Source: VXYL01 sp965208525
Lineage (GTDB): Bacteria; Pseudomonadota; Gammaproteobacteria; Pseudomonadales; Azotimanducaceae
DNA: 64,000 nt
Reading direction: 5' to 3'
Assembly: GCA_965208525.1 (NCBI GenBank)
Contig: OZ242340.1
Coordinates: 62,001 to 126,000 of the forward strand
Each line of letters starts with the position of its first letter. The stretch's first letter is position 1. This document shows, one piece after another, positions 51,766-61,341 of this stretch. The notes below the pieces were generated by a model. The model did no database searches. It saw only the letters and a program-made list of their open reading frames with translations, and was not told the origin of the DNA. A program made the position numbers and the translations under genes.

Positions 51766-52239
51766 CTATTGTCGCCTGCCCGGAATGCCGTAGGCGGTGG
51801 TGGCCTTGATCTCGGACATGGCGATGTTCGAGTGCACCTCCTGCACGCCCGGCAACTGCGACAGGTGGCTAAAGAAGAAGCGTTCGTAGGCGGCCACGTC
51901 TTCGGTAACGATCTTCACCATGAAGTCCATCTCGCCCATCAGCGTGTGGCACGACTGCACCTCCGGGTACTGGCGGATCGCGTCTGCGAACTCCGGCAAG
52001 GACCTGCGCCCGTTGGCCGTGAGCTTCACCATCGCGAACACCAGCACGTCGAGGCCCAGCTTGTGGCGGTCCAGGATCGCCACCTTGCGCTGGATGTAGC
52101 CATCCTGCTGCAGCCGATTGATGCGCCGCCAGCAAGGCGACTGCGACAGCCCCACTCGATCGCCAATCTGGGCGGCGGTAAGCGAGGCATCTTGCTGCAG
52201 CAGATCGAGAATCCGCGTGTCCATCGCGTCGAGCGACAT
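51766..52239 (-). CDS. Lrp/AsnC-family transcriptional regulator
   Basis: A 157-residue regulator. The N-terminal winged HTH (TRILDLLQQDASLTAAQIGDRVGLSQSPCWRRINRLQQDG) and the C-terminal RAM effector domain (TLMGEMDFMVKIVTEDVAAYERFF) are complete. It is divergent from an amino-acid dehydrogenase gene, its likely target, with amino acids as effectors. It resembles Lrp more than AsnC in the SQSPCWRR recognition helix. Confidence 0.92.
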   Translation of the reverse strand: MSLDAMDTRILDLLQQDASLTAAQIGDRVGLSQSPCWRRINRLQQDGYIQRKVAILDRHKLGLDVLVFAMVKLTANGRRSLPEFADAIRQYPEVQSCHTLMGEMDFMVKIVTEDVAAYERFFFSHLSQLPGVQEVHSNIAMSEIKATTAYGIPGRRQ

Positions 52240-52260
52240 AATCTATCTTTCCCGCAACCC

Positions 52261-52274
52261 CAATTGGACAATTG
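52261..52274. promoter_or_regulatory. Candidate Lrp operator
   Basis: CAATTGGACAATTG, two CAATTG half-sites in the gap between the divergent lrp-like and dehydrogenase genes, 22 bases before the lrp start. AT-rich against a GC-rich background. A candidate only. Confidence 0.4.
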
Positions 52275-52367
52275 TATTCCCTCTCAACGCCAATAGCGTG
52301 CAGTTTGCAACCCTTTTGCCCGCATCGAGGGTTAGCCTGCGGCGGACTGCAAGCGAATGCGGTACCA

Positions 52368-52412
52368 AGGCAGCAGTTCGCGTAGCGAACTGCCGACACG
52401 CCCGTTACGGCG
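52368..52412 (-). repeat. Dispersed double-hairpin repeat, copy E (reverse)
   Basis: CAGCAGTTCGCgtaGCGAACTGCCGACACGCCCGTTACGGCGCG, the reverse complement of copies A-D. Confidence 0.7.
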
Positions 52413-52473
52413 CGCAGGCTGCCGCCATCGTTTGCAGCGTTTGCCCTCAAGGCGACGACAAAGGAGAGAACCG

Positions 52474-53496
52474 ATGAGCGGTCCCCGAATGCAAGACTTC
52501 CACCGCGTCGAGGTGCGAACCGACCGGGCCACGGGCCTCAAGGCCGTGTTCGCCCTGCACGACCTCACTCTGGGCCCCGCCGCCGGCGGCGTGCGCCGCT
52601 GGCATTACGACAACGAAGACGACGCAGTGGCCGATGCCATGCGATTGGCCGAAGGAATGACCTGCAAGAACGCCTTGGCGGGCCTGCCCTTCGGAGGCGG
52701 CAAGTCCGTCATCTTGAGCGACGGCAAGCCGGTTACCCGAGCGCAACTCCGAGCGTTCGGCCGCTGGCTAGACCAACTCGGTGGCGAATACGTCGCCGCG
52801 GAGGATGTGGGCATGACCGTCGAGCACATGAAGGAAGTGCGTCGGGAGACGGCTTTCGTCACCGGCATCGGCGCCCATCCCGGGCCGAAGACGGCGCACG
52901 GCGTCTTTGTCGGCATCGAGGCAGCGCTCGAAGACAATGTGACCGGAACGCGCATCGCCGTGCAGGGGCTCGGTGCGGTTGGCATGGCTCTCGTGGAACT
53001 GCTTCACGCCGCAGGAGCGCAACTGGTCGTGGCAGATCTCGACGAGGCCAAGGTGCAGCGTGCGACAGCGCTTGGCGCGGAGCGCGCTGGAACGGAGGAA
53101 GTGCTGCTGAGCGACGTCGACGTGCTTGCACCGTGCGCGCTCGGTGCGGTCATCACCCCCGAAACCGCCCGCCACTTGCGTGCCAAGGTGGTGGCCGGCT
53201 CCGCCAACAACCAGCTTTCCGAACCCTTGGCGGGCCACATCCTGCATCAGCGCGGCATCCGCTACGCCCCGGACTATGCCGTCAACGCTGGCGGCATCAT
53301 TCACGCCGGCTACGAGTACCTCGGCTGGTCCGGTGCGATGGCCCAGATCGACGGCATTGGCCCGCGCCTCACGGCTATCTTCGCCGAGTCAAAAGCCACC
53401 GGCGAGCCCACCCATGTGATCGCCGACCGCATGGCCCATGCTGCGGTCGCGGCGCGGCGCTCGCACGACGCCACGCCAGCCGTGGCGGTGGCTTGA
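52474..53496 (+). CDS. Glu/Leu/Phe/Val (leucine-type) dehydrogenase
   Basis: A 340-residue NAD-dependent amino-acid dehydrogenase for reversible oxidative deamination of branched-chain or aromatic amino acids. The substrate domain has GPAAGGVRRWHY and the catalytic Lys in GLPFGGGKSVI; AAEDVGMTVEHM follows. The NAD domain holds VQGLGAVGMALVELL and the DAVNAGGII-like YAVNAGGIIHAGYEY. Length fits leucine dehydrogenases (about 350-365). AAGGAGAG precedes ATG 52474. Probably controlled by the divergent Lrp. Confidence 0.88.
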   Translation: MSGPRMQDFHRVEVRTDRATGLKAVFALHDLTLGPAAGGVRRWHYDNEDDAVADAMRLAEGMTCKNALAGLPFGGGKSVILSDGKPVTRAQLRAFGRWLDQLGGEYVAAEDVGMTVEHMKEVRRETAFVTGIGAHPGPKTAHGVFVGIEAALEDNVTGTRIAVQGLGAVGMALVELLHAAGAQLVVADLDEAKVQRATALGAERAGTEEVLLSDVDVLAPCALGAVITPETARHLRAKVVAGSANNQLSEPLAGHILHQRGIRYAPDYAVNAGGIIHAGYEYLGWSGAMAQIDGIGPRLTAIFAESKATGEPTHVIADRMAHAAVAARRSHDATPAVAVA

Positions 53497-53526
53497 TCTA
53501 CGGCGCCCTTGATCCCGACGGCTCCT

Positions 53527-53553
53527 GTAGGGAAGGCATGCTGCCTTCCCTAC
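53527..53553. repeat. Perfect GTAGGGAAGGCA hairpin between convergent genes
   Basis: GTAGGGAAGGCA-TGC-TGCCTTCCCTAC, a 12-bp perfect stem. It lies between the convergent dehydrogenase and ahcY genes and may serve both as a 3' hairpin, though there is no T-run. Confidence 0.7.
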
Positions 53554-53712
53554 ATACCGACAGGCGCTGACCAGCGTTCCTGCCGAGGATGCGCCCGCCG
53601 GCGCCACGGTCGGCAGGATGCCAGCGCCAAAGGGCGGCTCTCTGCGGGAGGCCACCGGCGTGCGCTCGTGCGGCAACACGCCAAGGCGAGGGCGGTTCGC
53701 GGGTCCGTCCCC

Positions 53713-55074
<1,362 letters not shown>

Positions 55075-55286
55075 GGGGCTCTCAAGTCCGTGCTAAACGC
55101 GAAGCGCGCAAATATACGCGGATGGCCTGCCTGTGCGTAACCCGCCGGTGTGGACGCGACGGCTGGCCACGTCGGAACGCGAGGTCAAGGCGTTGGCCCG
55201 GCCGGCACTGATTGCCTTCGCGTTCGCTCGCAGCTCCGGCTGTTCCCGATGGTGCGTGGGGGTGGATGGTTTGTTCGCGGACGCAG

Positions 55287-55526
55287 TCAGCCGGCGTTGC
55301 GGAGTTCCTCCCGCACTACGCGCCGCAGGGTCGTCTCCAGTCCTTCGCTGGCTAGATGCTCGCGCAGCGCGCGATTGATCGCGGTTTGGTAGCCGCGTCC
55401 GGTATCGCTGGCGCGCGCTCGGAACGCGGCGACGACGTCGTTGTCCAGCATGATGGTGATGCGCGTCTTGCCGGGCTGGTCGACCGGTCCCCGGGTAGCG
55501 TCGCTGAGGTCATACTCCTTGCGCAT
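55287..55526 (-). CDS. brnA: BrnA-family antitoxin
   Basis: A 79-residue antitoxin. A short N-terminal tail (MRKEYDLSDATRGPV) leads into a ribbon-helix-helix DNA-binding segment, KTRITIMLDNDVVAAFRARASDTGRGYQTAINRALREHL. It should bind BrnT and repress the operon. It directly follows brnT and, in the repaired frame, overlaps its end by 17 bases. Confidence 0.85.
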   Translation of the reverse strand: MRKEYDLSDATRGPVDQPGKTRITIMLDNDVVAAFRARASDTGRGYQTAINRALREHLASEGLETTLRRVVREELRNAG

Positions 55527-55781
55527 AGATGGCTGTCTCCTTGCGGGTGGCGCGACGAGCCGAAATCAGTCTGACTTGGTCGCCGCGGTGGGGTAGACGA
55601 CGGTTACGATGCGGCCAAGGGCATCCATACCGACAGTGACGAAACGGCTTTCTCGGCGCGCGTCCGGGTCTTCTCGCGTCAAGCCAGCCGGATCGCTGAG
55701 CGCCGCTTCCGCATCCTCAAATGCGATGCCGTGCTTGGCGAGGTTCGTTCGCGCCTTCGATGGACTCCAACTTGTGCTCAC
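55510..55781 (-). pseudogene. brnT: BrnT-family RNase toxin, single-base frameshift
   Basis: The N-terminal part VSTSWSPSKARTNLAKHGIAFEDAEAAL and DPDARRESRFVTVGMDALGRIVTVVY is typical of BrnT. The observed frame then ends early (TAATKSD, stop at 55566). Adding one G in the GG run (cgccgc on +, 55581-55586) continues as GDQVRLISARRATRKETAIYAQGV with a stop at 55510, the expected BrnT C-terminus holding the ISARRAT catalytic arginines. The start is set at GTG 55781 from the promoter position; ATG 55808 is in frame further up. If the indel is real, the toxin is dead. Confidence 0.8.
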
Positions 55782-55787
55782 GCTCGG

Positions 55788-55816
55788 AATATGTACGTTC
55801 ATATGCATGCCGTCAA
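55788..55816 (-). promoter_or_regulatory. brnTA promoter
   Basis: On the reverse strand TTGACG (55816-55811), a 17-base spacer, then CATATT (55793-55788). Transcription would start at about 55781, at the GTG of BrnT, giving a leaderless mRNA. Confidence 0.55.
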
Positions 55817-55854
55817 GCGATGCTCGGAACTGTGCGGCAGTTCTGTGCTACTGG

Positions 55855-56076
55855 CTAACCGATGGACGTTTTTCCGATACATCACGGCGCTTTGCTCGGC
55901 CATTTCTGCAAAACCTTGCGCAGCGACGGTGGACCCATCACTTCAACGCCCGGCCCGAAGCCGAGGAGCCACCAGCGCAGGGTCCGCGTTGTTCGAGACC
56001 GTGGCTTCGACGAGGAGGCGGCCGTCCTTTTGCACGGTCGCTCGGTGTCGGCCGATCGTCGGCTTTCGGTCAGGTG
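55855..56076 (-). pseudogene. Remnant of WYL-domain transcriptional regulator (C-terminal part)
   Basis: No intact frame, but shifted pieces together read like the C-terminal end of a WYL-domain regulator: ATVQKDGRLLVEATVSNNAD in one frame, LRWWLLGFGPGVEVMGPPSLR in the next, then MAEQSAVMYRKN in a third. The order and spacing fit the WYL C-terminal extension (strand, RWLLGFG helix, LR helix). The 5' part is missing, ending at the PIN toxin gene. It fills the 293-base gap between two toxin-antitoxin modules. Confidence 0.5.
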
Positions 56077-56101
56077 CATGGCACCAAGCGCCGACCGTGT
56101 T

Positions 56102-56506
56102 TCAGTCTCCGATAGCGTCCAAGAATTCGCGTGGACTTACGACGGCAATGCCTCGGCAGAGTTCTATCGGAAAGTGCTTCTGGTTGCCTGTGACCAAATA
56201 GTCGGCGCTTGCGGCCACTCCCACCTCGAGGAACGGCTGGTCGTCCGGATCTGGTAGCTGATTCCGCAAAGGGCTTGCCACCAATCGAAAGCCATTGTGC
56301 ACCAACCGTGCAAGCACCGCCTCTACGCTCTGTTGCGGCAGGGCGAGTCGAGGCCGACTAAGGACATCGCGGTACTCATCGAGGATACGCCCGTCGAAGC
56401 AGATGTGATGCGCACCTGAGCTGACGAGATCGACCACGGTTCCAGGCCGGCCATGCGGCGACAGAAGCCCCGATACGAGGACGTTCGTGTCCATGACGAT
56501 CCTCAC
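56102..56506 (-). CDS. PIN-domain toxin (COG1569 type)
   Basis: A 134-residue PIN-fold RNase. Asp6 (VMDTNVLVSGLL), Glu44 (ILDEYRDVLSRPRL), the acidic cluster DPDDQPF (86-90) and VTGNQKHF are those of the putative toxin group with a C-terminal PIN signature. The last Asp of the canonical four reads Asn108. ATG overlaps the stop of the antitoxin gene (ATGA). Confidence 0.85.
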   Translation of the reverse strand: MRIVMDTNVLVSGLLSPHGRPGTVVDLVSSGAHHICFDGRILDEYRDVLSRPRLALPQQSVEAVLARLVHNGFRLVASPLRNQLPDPDDQPFLEVGVAASADYLVTGNQKHFPIELCRGIAVVSPREFLDAIGD

Positions 56507-56790
56507 GAACGTCGTGCGGCTCGAGCGGCAGCGATTTCCGCGTTGATCTCGTCCAAGGACAGCTTGGCCGCGCCGGTTTCCCGCGCACTTTGTCGGATCG
56601 ACTCCAGGGCTTGCAGCGCCTCCGCCTGTTGGAGCGCCTCAAGCGTGCTGTCAAACGTCTCGGGTGAGGTGCCCACCAGAAACGCGATGGGGCGGCCATT
56701 AGAGGTGACGACCATGTGCCGCTGAGCGTCCAACGCCTCCCAAACCGCAGCCGATCGACTTCGTAGCTCTCTGACGCTGATGAAGTCCAT
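56503..56790 (-). CDS. Phd/YefM-type antitoxin
   Basis: A 95-residue antitoxin. It has the Phd/YefM N-terminal fold (MDFISVRELRSRSAAVWEALDAQRHMVVTSNGRPIAFLVG) that binds DNA, and a helical C-terminal half (EALQALESIRQSARETGAAKLSLDEINAEIAAARAARR) that would wrap the PIN toxin. It lies just downstream of a TGTAC-type operator. Confidence 0.87.
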   Translation of the reverse strand: MDFISVRELRSRSAAVWEALDAQRHMVVTSNGRPIAFLVGTSPETFDSTLEALQQAEALQALESIRQSARETGAAKLSLDEINAEIAAARAARRS

Positions 56791-56812
56791 GCGTTCGTAC
56801 CCGCGCCTTTGT

Positions 56813-56828
56813 GTACATGATCGTGTAC
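56813..56828. promoter_or_regulatory. Candidate autoregulatory operator of Phd/PIN module
   Basis: GTACATGATCGTGTAC, an imperfect palindrome (14 of 16 positions) 23 bases upstream of the antitoxin start. YefM/Phd antitoxins bind TGTACA-type cores. A TTGACG -35-like hexamer is at 56851-56846 on the reverse strand. Confidence 0.5.
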
Positions 56829-56984
56829 CCTATCGGGGACATGGACGTCAAGGCTTCCGTCTCGTTGCCCGAGAGGGTGTCGATTGGCACCGCCGTCTGC
56901 GCGTTAAGTGGATGCAGCCGATGATGTGTTGGGCCGGCGAGCGGGTTGCGCCGGGGCAGGTTGCCAAACAAACGTGCGGCAAAC

Positions 56985-57815
56985 TCACCTAGGGTAATCA
57001 AACACCGGCTCGCGCTTCTCCATGAAGGCGCGCACGGCTTCCCGATGGTCGGCTTGGGCTGATGCGCGCACCATGCGGTCGGCTTCTGCGGCTAGGCAAG
57101 TGCGGAAATCCGAGGTGAGTGCGCGGTTCAGGTTCTCCTTCATGTAGCGCAGCGCCGTGCGGGGGCCATTGGCGATCTGCCGGGCAATCTCTTGCGCCTC
57201 TTCGCGCACGGCCTCGTAGGGGGCGAGGCGATTGACGATGCCGAGGGCAAGGCATTCGGCGGCGGGGACGCGACGCGCGGTGAGGTAGAGGTCCTTCGCG
57301 ATGGCCGGCCCCACCAACTGCGTCAGCAGCCAACTGCCGCCGTAGTCGCCAGAGAGGCCAATGTTGCGGAAGGCGGTGGTGATGAAGGTGTCCTCGGCCA
57401 TGACGCGCATGTCGGCGGCGAGGGCGATGGAAAGGCCGGCGCCGGCGGCTGGGCCCGGCAGCGCCGCAACGATCGGCTTGGCGAGTTCGTGCATCCGCAG
57501 GGTGAGGGTTTCCTGCTTGCGGATGAGCGTGCGCACGGCGTCCTCGGGGCCAGGCTTCGGTGCATCCGAGGCCGGCTTGCTCGATCCGCCCATGCCGGAC
57601 ACGTCGCCGCCAGCGCAGAAGGCGCGGCCGGCGCCGGTGAGGACGATGGCGCCGCAGCGGGGGTCGCCTTCGAGCGTGAGCAGGATTTCGCGCAACGCCG
57701 GAGTCAGGATGTCGCCCAAGGCATTGCGCTTGTGCGGCTTGTTCAGGGTGACGGTGGCGACGCCGTCGTCGAGGTCGCAGAGGAGTTCGGTGGTTCCGGT
57801 GTCGATAGCGGTCAC
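56985..57815 (-). CDS. Enoyl-CoA hydratase/isomerase family protein
   Basis: A 276-residue crotonase. ATVTLNKPHKRNALG, the oxyanion segments GAGRAFCAGGDVSGMG and GPAAGAGLSIALAADMRVM, and GLSGDYGGSWLLTQLVG follow the family pattern. The hydratase Glu pair is not both present (Asp in GDYGG), as in many 2-enoyl-CoA isomerase-like paralogs. Start GTG 57815 is preferred because AAGGA lies six bases ahead. Next to a second crotonase on its 5' side. Confidence 0.85.
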   Translation of the reverse strand: MTAIDTGTTELLCDLDDGVATVTLNKPHKRNALGDILTPALREILLTLEGDPRCGAIVLTGAGRAFCAGGDVSGMGGSSKPASDAPKPGPEDAVRTLIRKQETLTLRMHELAKPIVAALPGPAAGAGLSIALAADMRVMAEDTFITTAFRNIGLSGDYGGSWLLTQLVGPAIAKDLYLTARRVPAAECLALGIVNRLAPYEAVREEAQEIARQIANGPRTALRYMKENLNRALTSDFRTCLAAEADRMVRASAQADHREAVRAFMEKREPVFDYPR

Positions 57816-57846
57816 TTGGGTTCCTTGTAGTCTTGGGTGCGGCGGA

Positions 57847-58644
57847 TCAGTTGCCGTTGAACGAGGGGTCTGTCTTGGCGAGATAGGCGCGAATGGCTTC
57901 GGCGCGGTCTTCGGTGGCGGCGGAGAGGATGTTCTGGTCCACATCCATGTGCATCACGGCGCGATCCATGCTGCCGGCGAGCGCGTTGACGCTCTGCTTG
58001 ATCATCTGCGCGGCGATGGGCGACTTGGCGGCGTAGCGCGCCGCCCATTCGCGGGCCGTGTCGATCAGCTCGGCTCGCGGCACGAGTTCGTCGATCACGC
58101 CCCACTCGAGCAGCGTCGATGCATGGATGCGCTCGCCCCCGGCGACGAGGCGCTTGCTGCGGGAAGGCCCGGCCAGATGCATGAGGAGCGGCAGCCCCTT
58201 CCACATGAGGTTCACGCCGATGTCGATCTCGGGGTATTGCATGAAGCAGTCGTCGGCACCGATGCGGAAATCCATTGCAGTGGCGAGCACCGCGCCGCCG
58301 CCCATTGCGGCGCCGTTCCAGGCGGCGATGGTGATCTGATCCATGTCGTGAACGGCCAGCGTGGCGCGTTCGCCAATCCTTGCGGAGCGGCGACGCATCA
58401 CCAGCCGCGGATCAGCCTTGCCGCCAGTGCCGCTGTCGGTGAGGTCCGCGCCGGAGGAGAAGTGCTTGCCAGCACCGGTGAAGATGACGACGCGCGTGTC
58501 GCCGTCGTCCCGGAAGGAAAGCGCCGCCGCCTCAATCTCAGCTAAGTGAGCGTGGTGCAGGGCGTTTGCCTTGTGCGGTCGATTGAAGGTGACGGTGGCA
58601 ACGGCGCCGTCCCGTGCGACGCGGAGGTGCTCGTATTCGGCCAA
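57847..58644 (-). CDS. Enoyl-CoA hydratase/isomerase family protein
   Basis: A 265-residue crotonase. ATVTFNRPHKANALHHAHL, GAGKHFSSGADLTDSG and NGAAMGGGAVLATAMDFRIG form the CoA and oxyanion sites; FMQYPEIDIGVNLMWKGLPLL follows with a Glu near the hydratase position. It is 31 bases upstream of the previous crotonase, so both are one transcript. Confidence 0.86.
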   Translation of the reverse strand: MAEYEHLRVARDGAVATVTFNRPHKANALHHAHLAEIEAAALSFRDDGDTRVVIFTGAGKHFSSGADLTDSGTGGKADPRLVMRRRSARIGERATLAVHDMDQITIAAWNGAAMGGGAVLATAMDFRIGADDCFMQYPEIDIGVNLMWKGLPLLMHLAGPSRSKRLVAGGERIHASTLLEWGVIDELVPRAELIDTAREWAARYAAKSPIAAQMIKQSVNALAGSMDRAVMHMDVDQNILSAATEDRAEAIRAYLAKTDPSFNGN

Positions 58645-59027
58645 TGCGGAATCCTTGGCGCCGCTTGAAGTGGCTGTGGATGTTAGCGGATTGGATGGAT
58701 GGGTGACCTTGGGACGCTCCGACCGACGGGAGGCGGTCCATCCCCAGGGGGGTCGAGGAACTCCGTCCCCGGCTTCTTCGGGACTGATCGCGCCGTGACA
58801 CCGGCACCGTGGGCGAGAATTAGGTGTAGGCTGGTGGGACCGGGGGTGATCCCAACGCAGCCTACGAGGGGAGGGGTTCCTTCGCCGATGCCGTTGGCTC
58901 CCTTCGAGGCTTCCGGCACCGTTTCCTGCCCTGTTCCCTCAAGCGCCGTAGCGCTCCGATGGGCAGCGGCATTCACTGCTTGGCTGCGTATGTTACTTTC
59001 GGTAACGCCGTGGTCAAGAGTAACAAC

Positions 59028-59042
59028 GCAACACGCTGTTGC
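59028..59042. promoter_or_regulatory. Candidate regulator-binding palindrome before lysR
   Basis: GCAACA-CGC-TGTTGC, a perfect 6+6 inverted repeat 60 bases before the LysR-type gene. LysR proteins often bind such dyads near their own promoter. Confidence 0.4.
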
Positions 59043-59052
59043 AATTTTGCGT

Positions 59053-59080
59053 GAAGTACGATCCTTGGCTCCCGTACTTC
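59053..59080. promoter_or_regulatory. Inverted repeat GAAGTACG..CGTACTTC before lysR
   Basis: A perfect 8-bp dyad with 12-base spacer ending 21 bases before the start codon. It could be an operator or a leader hairpin. Confidence 0.4.
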
Positions 59081-59101
59081 ATACAAGCGCATACTCCGCC
59101 C

Positions 59102-59998
59102 ATGGACGAGCTTGATTGGGACGATCTGCGGCTCTTTGCTGTGCTCGCGCGTGCGGGGTCGGTGCGGCGGGCCGGGGAGCAGCTTGGGATTCATGCTTCG
59201 ACGGTCACGCGGCGGCTGGAGCATTTCGAGCGGCGGCTGGATGCGCGGCTGTTCAATCGCACGCCGGGTGGCTTGCGCATCACCGAGGCGGGGGCGGACG
59301 TGCTCGAGCGAGTGGAGCAGGTTGGCCGCGACATCGACGACATCGAGCGTCTCGTGCGCGGGCGCGACCGGCGCCTGGCCGGCAGGCTCTTGGTGTCAAT
59401 CCCCGAACCCATCGGCCACACCTTTCTTATGCCGGAGATCGGTGGATTCAGCGAGCGCTTTCCCGATATCGAGATCGAGTTCGCGCCGGCCGCGGAACGG
59501 CTCGATCCTGGCCGTCGCGAGGTGGATGTGGCCATCGAGTTCACCGAACGCCCAGCCGAGCATCTCGTTGGCAGGCCGCTCGGACGCTATGCCTTGGCCG
59601 TATATGCCGGACGCGAGTATTTGGCCCGACACGATCCGTTCGGTGCCCCCGAGGACTGCGGCTGGATCGAGTGGGAGACCCGCCAAAGCACCAGCGGTCA
59701 CGTTCGCCCGACGTTCTTTCCCAACGTGCCCATCCGCGCACGCTGCCGCACCGCCATCCTGCAACTCGCCGCAGTCCGCGCCGGACTTGGCCTCGCGGTG
59801 CTTCCCTGCGTGCTCGGGGACCCGGACGACGACTTAGTGCGAGTGCCTGGCCTCGACCCAACCCCAGGCCCGCAGATATGGGTCCTCACTCACCGCGACC
59901 TGCGCAGCGTCTCCCGCGTCCACGAATTCACGAGCTTCTTGGCCGATACGTTCAGCGCCAACGCGCATCGGCTGCGGGGGGACCTCGAACCGAACTAG
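59102..59998 (+). CDS. LysR-family transcriptional regulator
   Basis: A 298-residue regulator. The N-terminal winged HTH is WDDLRLFAVLARAGSVRRAGEQLGIHASTVTRRLEHFERRL (residues 6-47), then a linker helix and a periplasmic-binding-like effector domain (RLLVSIPEPIGHTFLMPEIGGF). The SVRRAGEQLGIHASTVTRRL helix is typical of the ArgP/GcvA-distant group lacking close functional assignment. It precedes a CoA transferase gene by 163 bases. Confidence 0.9.
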   Translation: MDELDWDDLRLFAVLARAGSVRRAGEQLGIHASTVTRRLEHFERRLDARLFNRTPGGLRITEAGADVLERVEQVGRDIDDIERLVRGRDRRLAGRLLVSIPEPIGHTFLMPEIGGFSERFPDIEIEFAPAAERLDPGRREVDVAIEFTERPAEHLVGRPLGRYALAVYAGREYLARHDPFGAPEDCGWIEWETRQSTSGHVRPTFFPNVPIRARCRTAILQLAAVRAGLGLAVLPCVLGDPDDDLVRVPGLDPTPGPQIWVLTHRDLRSVSRVHEFTSFLADTFSANAHRLRGDLEPN

Positions 59999-60161
59999 GC
60001 AAGCGCTGTAGAACGGCGCTTGCCTCCTAAACGGAAGTGTTGGGCGAACGCGAACCCGGTGTCCAGCCAAGGCGACGTCGCGTCGCCCGCGCACCACAGG
60101 GCTTGCGCGCCCCTCATCCCACGGCCAAACTGCGCGCCTTTCGCCGCAGCCGTGCGCTCCT

Positions 60162-61337
60162 ATGGCCCGTCCGCTCGAAGGAATCCGCGTTCTTGATCTG
60201 TCGCGTGTACTGGCGGGGCCCTTTGCCGGCCGGATGCTCAGCGATCTCGGCGCGGACGTGGTGAAGGTGGAGCCCCCGGATGGCGACATGACGCGGCTTT
60301 GGGGCGCCGTGATCGGTGGCGTTCCGGGCTACTTCCATCAGCAGAATGCTGGCAAGCGGGGGATGTGCATTGATCTTGGCCGCGACGAGGGTGTTGCCAT
60401 CGCCCGCGATCTCGCGCAGGTAGCGGATGTGGTGATCGAGAACTTCCGCCCCGGCGTGCTGGCGCGGCTTGGGCTCGGCTACGAGACGCTCAAGGAGCTG
60501 AAGGAAGACATCATCCTGCTTTCCATATCTGGCTTTGGCCAGGACGGCCCGGAGTCGGGCCGGGCCGCCTACGCCGCCGCCATACATGCCGAGACGGGCC
60601 TGGTGCATCGGCAGGGGCGCAATGGTCGCGAGCCAGCGGACATCAAGATGTCCGTGGCGGACACGAACGCCTCTCTGCACGGACTCGTGGCGGTGTTGTC
60701 GGCGCTCCTCATGCGGGCGCGCACGAGGCTCGGCCAGCACATCGACATCGCCATGGTGGACGCAATGCTGGCGACGGACGACCAGCTTCAGTACTACCTC
60801 GAAGATTCCCACGACACGGGGCCGGCCGTGTCTGACATCTGGCGTACGGGCGTGGGCTCGATCCTGACCGCTGGCGATTTCCGACACATCTGGCGGCAAC
60901 TGAACCGGCGCATGGGAGTCGAGGATCCAACTCCTCTGGGGGCACCTTTGGCCGACAAGATTCGATTCCGCCGCCAGGCTGCGACCGAGTTCTTCGCCTC
61001 ACTTGCGAGCATGGACGCAGTTCACGACGCAATGCGTCGCATGAATCTCGCATGGGGGCTAGTGCGCGACGCCAAGGACGCACGCGAATCCTCCACCGTG
61101 CGCCACCGTGGTGCCATCATCGATGCCGACGACCGTGCCGGCGGAACCCGTCCCCTCACCCAGTCTCCGTACCGCTTCTCCGCCGCCGAGTCCGGTGTGC
61201 GCGGCGTCGCGCCGCATCGTGGCGAGCACAACGCCGAGGTGTTGCGCGACTGGCTGAAACTCGATGACGCGGCCGTGGCACGGGCGCTGGCGAGTGGCGC
61301 GCTACTCGCCGAGGCTGCCGCACCGGGCGCGGGCTGA
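60162..61337 (+). CDS. CaiB/BaiF-type CoA transferase (family III)
   Basis: A 391-residue CoA transferase. LEGIRVLDLSRVLAGPFAGRMLSDLGADVVKVEPPDGD and NAGKRGMCIDLG are the family N-terminus, and NFRPGVLARLGLGYETLKE follows. The catalytic Asp region reads ADIKMSVADTNASLHGL, with Asp in the expected loop. The middle section (HIWRQLNRRMGVEDP) and C-terminus are standard. Acyl donor and acceptor are unknown. A frameshifted relative is at 19928. Confidence 0.88.
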   Translation: MARPLEGIRVLDLSRVLAGPFAGRMLSDLGADVVKVEPPDGDMTRLWGAVIGGVPGYFHQQNAGKRGMCIDLGRDEGVAIARDLAQVADVVIENFRPGVLARLGLGYETLKELKEDIILLSISGFGQDGPESGRAAYAAAIHAETGLVHRQGRNGREPADIKMSVADTNASLHGLVAVLSALLMRARTRLGQHIDIAMVDAMLATDDQLQYYLEDSHDTGPAVSDIWRTGVGSILTAGDFRHIWRQLNRRMGVEDPTPLGAPLADKIRFRRQAATEFFASLASMDAVHDAMRRMNLAWGLVRDAKDARESSTVRHRGAIIDADDRAGGTRPLTQSPYRFSAAESGVRGVAPHRGEHNAEVLRDWLKLDDAAVARALASGALLAEAAAPGAG

Positions 61338-61341
61338 GCCA

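Larger units (their letters stand above)
58645..59101. other. Divergent intergenic region upstream of lysR (457 bp)
   Basis: No supportable gene. The right end is AT-richer and holds several inverted repeats: GTTACTTTCGGTAAC near 58991-59005, GCAACACGCTGTTGC at 59028-59042, and GAAGTACG..CGTACTTC at 59053-59080. These are likely regulatory sites between the crotonase operon and lysR. Confidence 0.55.

Noticed and set aside
55075..55140. SAH riboswitch upstream of ahcY
   Set aside because: The leader is short and none of the conserved SAH-riboswitch helices could be recognised.
58699..59115. 138-residue forward frame before lysR
   Set aside because: No ribosome site, no motif, and it overlaps the dyad-rich control region.
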